In this document: positions 59,000-64,000 of the stretch, piece by piece | Layout of the letters: each line of letters starts with the position of its first letter | Numbering within the stretch: position 1 is the stretch's first letter | Origin: Clostridiales bacterium | GTDB taxonomy: Bacteria; Bacillota; Clostridia; Oscillospirales; Acutalibacteraceae | Direction of reading: 5' to 3' | Assembly: GCA_019416455.1 (NCBI GenBank) | Contig: DXXG01000028.1 | Location: 552,603-616,602 of the forward strand | DNA length: 64,000 bases | Notes under the pieces: model-generated | Databases searched by the model: none | What the model saw: the letters and a program-made list of their open reading frames with translations, nothing else | What the model was told of the DNA's origin: nothing | Made by a program: the position numbers and the translations under genes

Positions 59000-59264
59000 A
59001 TTCTCATATGCAAAAATAGGTTTTAATTGGATGTTTTTGTGTGCTACGAAAACCATCAGCGCATTATTTATTACTTTTTACTTCGTTTAATTTACTATAA
59101 ATTATTGGAAAGATAGATATGGTTTGATTATCCATCCGCTTTCGCCTGCTTTGGCTCGGAATTTTCCCCGCAGCACCAAACCAGCACCGCCCTCTTTCTG
59201 GCTTGCGGCAGGAACGGGGCAACACCGGGGCTCCCCAGCTCCCCGCTGCGTTTTCCCACATCCA
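59000..59264. other. Right end of element A, non-coding
   Basis: AT-rich then GC-rich DNA. The stretch from about 59170 (GCAGCACCAAACCAGCACC) to the attachment site resembles 63775-63868 before copy 3, so it is a conserved element right end. Confidence 0.6.
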
Positions 59265-59309
59265 CTCCAAAACCGCGTGCCGAGGGTTCAAGTCCTTCTG
59301 CCCCTGCCA
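59265..59309 (+). repeat. Attachment site copy 2
   Basis: 45 bases identical to the tRNA-Trp 3' part; followed by a hairpin related to 49763-49797. Confidence 0.9.
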
Positions 59310-59449
59310 AAAACCGGCGGAAACACTGCGTTTCTGACGGTTTTCTTTTTGCATATGTTGTATAGTTGAGGTGTTCACACTGGTTCGGACAGTGGGTTTT
59401 CGCATCCGTTTGCACCCGTCCGCAACCGCTCTCATCCCCTCCAGCACCC

Positions 59450-59496
59450 AAAACGCACCCGGTTTTGCCCTTTTTCGGCTTTTCCGGGTGCGTTTT
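59450..59496. terminator. Terminator of integrase B
   Basis: AAAACGCACCCGG pairs with CCGGGTGCGTTTT; counterpart of 49893-49937. Confidence 0.75.
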
Positions 59497-59564
59497 CTCG
59501 TTTTTCCCACTTTTGGACGTGCAAAATTTTTGGCCTTGCTTTTGTGCATTCTGCCACGTAGCGT

Positions 59565-60782
59565 TCACAGGTTGAAGTCATTGGTGATACCGCTCAGTCG
59601 GGATGTATCTTTCTTGACGTAGTACAGCTCTGTGATTTGACTCGTGCTGTGGCCTAACAAGTCAGCCACCTGCCTCGGTGTCAGGGATTTTATAGTGCCA
59701 TCCTCTTGCTTAATTCCGTTCACCAAGTTGGACGCGAAGGTATGACGTAAACTGTGCAGCCCCTTCTTTTCGATTCCTGCCGCCGCAAGGATTCTGTAAT
59801 AGCGCTTGCGGAAATTTACGGGTCTGGTGAAGTTGCCATGTTCATCCGGTACCAGGGGTGTGTCCTCTCCGAAGTAGGCTTCCTGGCGCAGATCTTGGAT
59901 CATGGCAATGGCTGTGTCGTTCAGCGGTACTGTGCGCTTGCTGGTTGCCGATTTCAGCTTGCCTACTTTCACATCTCTGCCCGGTTCAGCTTGCAAGCCA
60001 TCTCGCCGCCACACCTCTTTTACACCCCGCTCTAAGTGGAGAACTCGGCGTTCCAGGTCAATGTCACTGTTAAGAAGCCCTAGCAGTTCTCCCGTCCGCA
60101 AGCCGGTGTTCAGCATGAGGATGTAGGCTGCTGCCTGCTGGTATTTTCGCTTGCCGTTGGCAAAGGTAGAGAACGCCTCCTGCTTGAATTTTGCAATCTC
60201 CGTGGGGGTAAATACTGTCACCTGCTCTTGCTCTGGTAAGTACTCCTTATCCTGTGCCGCCAGGAAATTGCTACGTTTCATCATGGGAACGGATTGCATA
60301 GGGTTCTTTTGGATGAAGCCTTCCTCTGTCAAGTAGCGAAAGTATTCGTTCAGGAGAATATGCACCTTCTTTACCGTAGTGTAAGCATAGCCCTGCTCCA
60401 TCCAATGGTTGAGGACAGATTTCAGGTCTGCGGCGGTAATGTCCCCCACTATTTTCTCACCGATGAGCGGGTACACTTGATGTTGGGCTGTACATTCCAG
60501 CCGGTCGTAAGTCGTCCGTTCCACCGATGGAAACTTGAAAACTTGCAGCCAGTGGGTCAGGCTCTCTTTAATGGTCTTTTGGGATTCGTCCGAGTTACGC
60601 ACTTCCTCGTTGAACTGGGCGATGTAAGTTGTGATCTTCTGCTGGGCCTCGGTTTTCGTTTTGCTGGAGAACACTTTGCGCTTCTTCTCTCCCTGCTCGT
60701 CAAAGTACCAGATCACACTTTGCCAACGGCCGTCGGTGCGACGGAATACATTGCCGTTGGTGGTGAGTCGTTTCTTTGGCAT
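59565..60782 (-). CDS. Tyrosine-type integrase, element B
   Basis: 405 residues, collinear with integrase A and differing at only scattered positions (for example NHWMEQG for NHRMEQG, LVNGIKQEDGT for LVNGIEQEDGS). Same catalytic set: Arg in NTGLRTGEL, HSLRHTFAS, Tyr in ITELYYVKK. Because attachment copies are nearly the same too, either integrase may act on both elements. AGGGAGG precedes ATG 60782. Confidence 0.93.
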   Translation of the reverse strand: MPKKRLTTNGNVFRRTDGRWQSVIWYFDEQGEKKRKVFSSKTKTEAQQKITTYIAQFNEEVRNSDESQKTIKESLTHWLQVFKFPSVERTTYDRLECTAQHQVYPLIGEKIVGDITAADLKSVLNHWMEQGYAYTTVKKVHILLNEYFRYLTEEGFIQKNPMQSVPMMKRSNFLAAQDKEYLPEQEQVTVFTPTEIAKFKQEAFSTFANGKRKYQQAAAYILMLNTGLRTGELLGLLNSDIDLERRVLHLERGVKEVWRRDGLQAEPGRDVKVGKLKSATSKRTVPLNDTAIAMIQDLRQEAYFGEDTPLVPDEHGNFTRPVNFRKRYYRILAAAGIEKKGLHSLRHTFASNLVNGIKQEDGTIKSLTPRQVADLLGHSTSQITELYYVKKDTSRLSGITNDFNL

Positions 60783-60823
60783 AGTCGGTGATTCCTCCCT
60801 TTGGGTTGTTTTATCAACCACCA

Positions 60824-60840
60824 ACACTACCGTATAGTGT
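60824..60840. promoter_or_regulatory. Inverted repeat upstream of integrase B
   Basis: ACACTA-CCGTA-TAGTGT, about 40 bases before the integrase start. Element A has a related but altered CACTACTCTAGAGAGTG at the same place. Possible operator. Confidence 0.35.
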
Positions 60841-61212
60841 TTGTCTATGTCCACACCTATGTTTCAAACTGAACAGAGAAAAACAGTCCCGCCTTTTGGC
60901 AGATTTACACCTACCTTGGGCAGGGAGTTTTTTACGGCCTTTTTCTTTGTTTATTGCGGCGCAATTTTTGAGGTGGGGCACCCTCTGTGGGCAGAAGAAA
61001 AAAAGGTCCTTTTTTCCAGCTAAAAACTCCCCCTGCAGGGGGCTGGGGGTGCCGGGGTCTCCCCGGCGATTGCGGTCGGCGTATAGCCGAACGCTATGCT
61101 TGCCCTGCCGAAAGCAGGAAAACATTGCAACCCCTATCGTGACACCCTGGATAACGGCTCTACATCGGTCAATCTCTGCACCCATGACGCCCAAGTTGAC
61201 CCAGAGGCCCGC

Positions 61213-61286
61213 TTACCGACCCACACTTTTCCGCCCTGTTGGAACCTCCGAAAAAGCCCGAAGCGACCGGCTCTGCCGGGCGCTGT
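61213..61286. repeat. 74-bp block identical in elements A and B (copy B)
   Basis: Matches 51602-51675 at every position; flanks diverge within a few bases on either side. Confidence 0.85.
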
Positions 61287-61573
61287 AATCTCGGGTAGGC
61301 GCCGCTCTTTGGCACCTATCCTTTCTCCTGCTGTGTAATCATACCCCGCAATCTCTGCTTAATGTTGGAGCAATGTGAGCCACCCACAGCCCTCTCCAAA
61401 CCAGTTTCTTGTATGGAGAAAAAATTCTGCTCTCCATCAAGTCTATCCTGTGTTTCAATGCGTTGCCTTTGCAATCCCGACAGGACCTGCTTTTTCTTTT
61501 TTTGCCATCCCTTTGCCCGTCCGCCTTGCCCCTCTCTCTTGCGAGGTGGGGGATGTTTTTTCTCTCACCCGGG

Positions 61574-61687
61574 TTTGCCGCTAACCCTGGATTCGTCTAC
61601 AACTGGCTTACACAGCTCCAACAGGGTGGAGAACCCGTCTTGCCGGTGTTGCGCCCCTACCCGATTCTCAAAACCGCACGCAGGGCC
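61574..61687. repeat. Long direct repeat unit B1
   Basis: 114 bases, same length as A1 and most similar to it in position; ends CTCAAAACCGCACGCAGGGCC. Confidence 0.6.
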
Positions 61688-61777
61688 ACAGAGGGCTTTT
61701 CTCTTTCACGCTCATTCTCTCCTGGCCTTTACCCTACGGGGAAAGGCCAACCTGTTCCCGAATCTGGCCTGTCCCGG

Positions 61778-61882
61778 TTTCCTGGATTCGCTCACAACTG
61801 CCCCACACGGCTCGAACAGGGCGGGGAACCCGTTTTGCTGGTGTCGTTTCCCTACCCGGTTTTCAAAACCGCACACAGGGCC
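61778..61882. repeat. Long direct repeat unit B2
   Basis: 105 bases, same length as A2; contains TGGTGTCGTTTCCC and ends in ACCGCACACAGGGCC. Confidence 0.6.
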
Positions 61883-61902
61883 ACACAGAGGCAAGTCTTG
61901 TT

Positions 61903-61986
61903 TCACCGATTTTTCTTCGCGTGTCTTTGTTCTGGCAGAGCCTCAAAATCCCGCTTCAGGTTGTAATCTACCGCCTCTTGGATGGG
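61903..61986 (-). pseudogene. Remnant of the HTH gene in element B
   Basis: Reads IQEAVDYNLKRDFEALPEQR then HAKKNR-stop, matching the last part of the element A HTH protein (IQEAIVYKLERDLAALPD...). The rest of the gene is deleted; sequence upstream joins DNA like that before the HTH gene in A. Confidence 0.7.
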
Positions 61987-62127
61987 TCATTTTAGCAAAG
62001 ATCTTTTCTTTGTTTTCTCCACCTCAAATTTTGAGGTGGCCCTCCCTCTCTTTTGGGTATGCAAAAGGCTTGGATTTCTCCCGGACTATCCATAAAAATT
62101 CGATTCCTGACCACATTTTCTTCCCCC

Positions 62128-62156
62128 TTGACAAAAAGAAACACCGCAGCTAAGAT
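62128..62156 (+). promoter_or_regulatory. Promoter of the MFS exporter leader
   Basis: TTGACA (62128-62133), 17-base spacer, TAAGAT (62151-62156). Confidence 0.7.
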
Positions 62157-62195
62157 GATAGGCAAGGCGGTACGGCCGTCTGAAAAAGTAAAATT

Positions 62196-62214
62196 GGGAG
62201 GTACTACCATGTAA
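62196..62214 (+). promoter_or_regulatory. Start-stop minimal ORF (ATG TAA) with strong ribosome site
   Basis: GGGAGG (62196-62201) is seven bases before ATG (62209-62211), which is followed directly by TAA. It lies about 45 bases into the transcript and 175 bases before the exporter start. Small hairpins (GGGC/GCCC, AGGC/GCCT) and a T run near 62339 follow. May be a translational sensor controlling the exporter. Confidence 0.45.
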
Positions 62215-62389
62215 GTCTGCAAAAACAGCAAATCCACCCTGAGCTCTATGGGCAATTCGAAAGCCCTTTTCTGCTAACGGCATAAAAGAGCCGAGGCATT
62301 TGCCTATCCTGCGTGACAGCGGGGAGCTTGGGGCGCTTGTTTTTCGAGTCGCCTGGAAACCCACTGAATCGTAAAGGAGAAAGCCATTC

Positions 62390-63622
62390 ATGTTTTCAAA
62401 AAAGCCTAAGGCTTATTCTGTGTATCTGTTCTTCCGCTTTTGTTTTTCCCTGCTGTTTTCTATGGCCACCGTACTCTCTATGGTGTACCACTTGGAGGTG
62501 GTAGGGCTGGATTCTTTCCAGCTGGTACTGGTAGGGACTGTTTTAGAGACCTCGTGTTTCCTGTTTGAAATACCCACCGGCGTGGTGGCCGACCTGTACA
62601 GCCGCCGGCGCTCGGTGCTCATCGGTATCTTCCTCTATGGGGCCGGTTTTCTCATGGAGGGTTCCCTGCCCTGGTTTGGGACAGTGCTGCTGGCCCAGGT
62701 GGTCTGGGGCTGCGGGGACACTTTCCTCACCGGGGCGCTGGAGGCCTGGATCGCCTCGGAAGAGGAGGGCCGTCCCATGGACAAGGTGTTCCTGCGGGGT
62801 GGGCAGCTTGCCCAGACCGGGGGCATCCTCGGTGTGATAATCGGCACCCTGCTGGGGAACCTGAACCTGCAGCTTCCTATCATCTTGGCCGGAGCTCTGT
62901 GCCTTGTGTTGGGGATTGTCCTCCTGCGCGTCATGCCGGAGGAGCATTTTTCCCCCGCCCTGGAGGACCGCCAGGGGCTGCTAAATGATTTTATCAACCT
63001 CTTTCGGCTGAACCTGCGCTTTGTGAAGGGGGCGCCGGTGCTGCTGGCGCTGTTGCTCATCACTTTCTGCGGCGGACTTGCCAGCGAGGGCTTTGACCGA
63101 CTTTCCACTGCCCACTTCTTAAACGACACAGCGATGCCTACTTTCGGGCCGCTGAACAGCGTCACCTGGTTCGGCTTTATGAGCCTCTTGGGAAGTGGGC
63201 TGGGCATTTTCGCTTCGGGAGTGCTCATTGCCCGAATGGAAAAGCGGAGCAGCGTCAGCCGCACGGGAGTCGTGCTGTTCACCAGCGCCGGGTATATCGT
63301 GTGCCTGCTACTGTTCGCCTTTGGAGGGAATTTCTGGTTCCTGCTCCTGATATTCCTGCTGGCTGGGCTGATGCGTACCCTGAAAGAGCCGGTGCTCACC
63401 GCCTGGATGAATGACCACGTGGAGGAGCGGATGCGTGCCACCATGTTCTCCGCCAGCGGCCAGCTGGACTCTTTCGGGCAGATCATCGGTGGGCCTATCG
63501 TGGGCCTAGTGGCCCAGCAGGTCTCCGTCCCCTGGGGGCTGGCCTGTACCGCCCTCCTGCTACTGCCTGCCCTGTTTCTGGTGCCGGTAGCGGCAAAGGC
63601 CGGCAAAACAAAAGCAAAATAA
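62390..63622 (+). CDS. MFS exporter (drug efflux-like)
   Basis: 410 residues, 12 predicted membrane helices. Motif A-like FEIPTGVVADLYSRRRSVLIG between helices 2 and 3, and LVGTVLETSCFLFEIPTG before it, resemble TetA(P)/multidrug-type MFS pumps of Firmicutes. Substrate cannot be assigned. AAAGGAG precedes the ATG. Only cargo gene of element B, GC-rich unlike the SIR2-HerA genes of element A. Confidence 0.82.
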   Translation: MFSKKPKAYSVYLFFRFCFSLLFSMATVLSMVYHLEVVGLDSFQLVLVGTVLETSCFLFEIPTGVVADLYSRRRSVLIGIFLYGAGFLMEGSLPWFGTVLLAQVVWGCGDTFLTGALEAWIASEEEGRPMDKVFLRGGQLAQTGGILGVIIGTLLGNLNLQLPIILAGALCLVLGIVLLRVMPEEHFSPALEDRQGLLNDFINLFRLNLRFVKGAPVLLALLLITFCGGLASEGFDRLSTAHFLNDTAMPTFGPLNSVTWFGFMSLLGSGLGIFASGVLIARMEKRSSVSRTGVVLFTSAGYIVCLLLFAFGGNFWFLLLIFLLAGLMRTLKEPVLTAWMNDHVEERMRATMFSASGQLDSFGQIIGGPIVGLVAQQVSVPWGLACTALLLLPALFLVPVAAKAGKTKAK

Positions 63623-63868
63623 ATCGGCTGTTTTGAAAAGAGCTGGTGCGCATTGGAAGCGTACTGGCTTTCTTTTCTCCCATCTTCTTAAATCGGGCAT
63701 TTGCATTTATTGAAATGTGCTTTTATGATTCTTACCCCGTCTTTTGGGAGCACTCTGACCTAAAAAATCCCTCGCAGCACCAAACCAGCACCACTCTTTT
63801 GTGGCTTCTTCGTGAGAACCCGGCAACACTGCCCTTTTCCTGCTCTCGCTGTTGTGTTTCCACATCCA
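63623..63868. other. Right end of element B, non-coding
   Basis: No gene. From about 63775 it matches the right end of element A (CGCAGCACCAAACCAGCACC and CCACATCCACT before the attachment site). Confidence 0.6.
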
Positions 63869-63913
63869 CTCCAAAACCGCGTGCCGAGGGTTCGAGTCCT
63901 TCTGCCCCTGCCA
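63869..63913 (+). repeat. Attachment site copy 3
   Basis: 45 bases, one mismatch from the tRNA-Trp copy (TTCGAG instead of TTCAAG). Confidence 0.9.
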
Positions 63914-64000
63914 AAAAACCGGCGGAAATACTGCGTTTCTGCCGGTTTTCTTTTTCTATGTGTTGTATGGTTGTGGTGTTCACACTTGTTCAGACAGCGG
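63914..64000. mobile_element. Left end of a third tandem element (C)
   Basis: The sequence after copy 3 follows that after copy 2 closely (CCGGCGGAAA.ACTGCGTTTCTG.CGGTTTTCTTTTT, then TGTTGTAT.GTTG.GGTGTTCACAC). In A and B this leads to the integrase, so another element probably starts here. Confidence 0.6.

Larger units (their letters stand above)
49717..59309. mobile_element. Integrative element A (defence island) in tRNA-Trp
   Basis: Flanked by attachment copies 1 and 2. Left-end gene is a tyrosine integrase reading towards the tRNA; then about 1 kb non-coding DNA, a frameshifted HTH gene, an SLH remnant, and defence genes MTase, REase, Vsr, SIR2 and HerA. No relaxase, capsid or terminase genes, so mobility would need help. 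SIR2 and HerA are much more AT-rich than host genes, a sign of transfer. Confidence 0.8.
60841..61902. other. Conserved non-coding region of element B
   Basis: Counterpart of 51281-52293. Holds the identical 74-bp block (61213-61286) and two direct repeats with a 204-base period (61574-61687, 61778-61882), and a CCTTTACCCTACGGGGAAAGG hairpin (about 61727-61747). Confidence 0.6.
59265..63913. mobile_element. Integrative element B (MFS cargo), tandem with A
   Basis: Flanked by attachment copies 2 and 3. Same plan as A: leftward integrase, conserved non-coding region, remnant of the HTH gene, cargo (MFS exporter), conserved right end. At 4.6 kb it is much smaller than A and has lost most of the HTH gene. 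Confidence 0.8.

Overview
The window looks like a chromosomal segment of a gut Clostridia bacterium, most like the Oscillospiraceae (Flavonifractor/Intestinimonas-like; this placement is inference from gene content, not a database match). Supporting signs are the SRP RNA-dnaX-ebfC-recR order, a small S21 gene, a biotin-type Na+-pump decarboxylase beta/gamma pair, a CD1247-type zinc-ribbon protein, and mobile elements typical of gut Firmicutes. Host genes are GC-rich; several mobile-element genes are clearly AT-rich.

Layout. 1-4.1 kb: plant-glycan enzymes (end of a serine hydrolase, GH51 arabinofuranosidase, convergent GH10 xylanase lipoprotein). 4.3-11.9 kb: an integrative mobilizable element with near-perfect 20-bp terminal inverted repeats, a large serine recombinase, MobV relaxase, a frameshifted RepA-like gene, a Cys-rich protein, an XRE regulator and a Mef-type efflux gene behind a leader-peptide/attenuator region. 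12-19.7 kb: DUF1648 protein, asnA, oadG/oadB (with a yybP-ykoY-type riboswitch in front of oadB and three 87-bp tandem repeats between the two genes), acetyltransferase, TetR regulator, oligoendopeptidase, flavin reductase-like protein. 19.7-31.2 kb: a two-domain SpoVK-like AAA protein, aroD, a dehydratase/KDPG-aldolase pair, zinc-ribbon protein, efp, pepP, yqeG, rpsU, HAD phosphatase, YbaK, NYN/OST-HTH protein, GNAT. 31.2-34.6 kb: a repeat-like block, SRP RNA, dnaX-ebfC-recR. 34.6-44.7 kb: a glycan-use locus with GH29 fucosidase divergent from a YesM/YesN-type two-component system, an ABC sugar importer and a GH172 (DUF2961) enzyme. 45-49.4 kb: LysR regulator, a SipW-type signal peptidase with a small TasA/camelysin-like substrate, tRNA-Asp and tRNA-Thr with a 29-bp duplicated tRNA end, and a polysaccharide deacetylase.

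49.7-64 kb is a tandem array of integrative elements in the 3' end of tRNA-Trp. A 45-bp tRNA-Trp 3' segment occurs three times (49717, 59265, 63869). Element A (about 9.5 kb) carries an integrase, a frameshifted HTH gene, a C5-methyltransferase/restriction enzyme/Vsr module and a SIR2-HerA defence pair. Element B (about 4.6 kb) carries a near-identical integrase and an MFS exporter with an unusual leader. A third element of the same kind begins at the right edge. Both elements share about 1 kb of non-coding DNA next to the integrase, including a 74-bp block identical between them.

Nothing here could be searched against databases; family calls rest on recognised motifs and protein character, and promoters/terminators on direct reading of spacing and base pairing.
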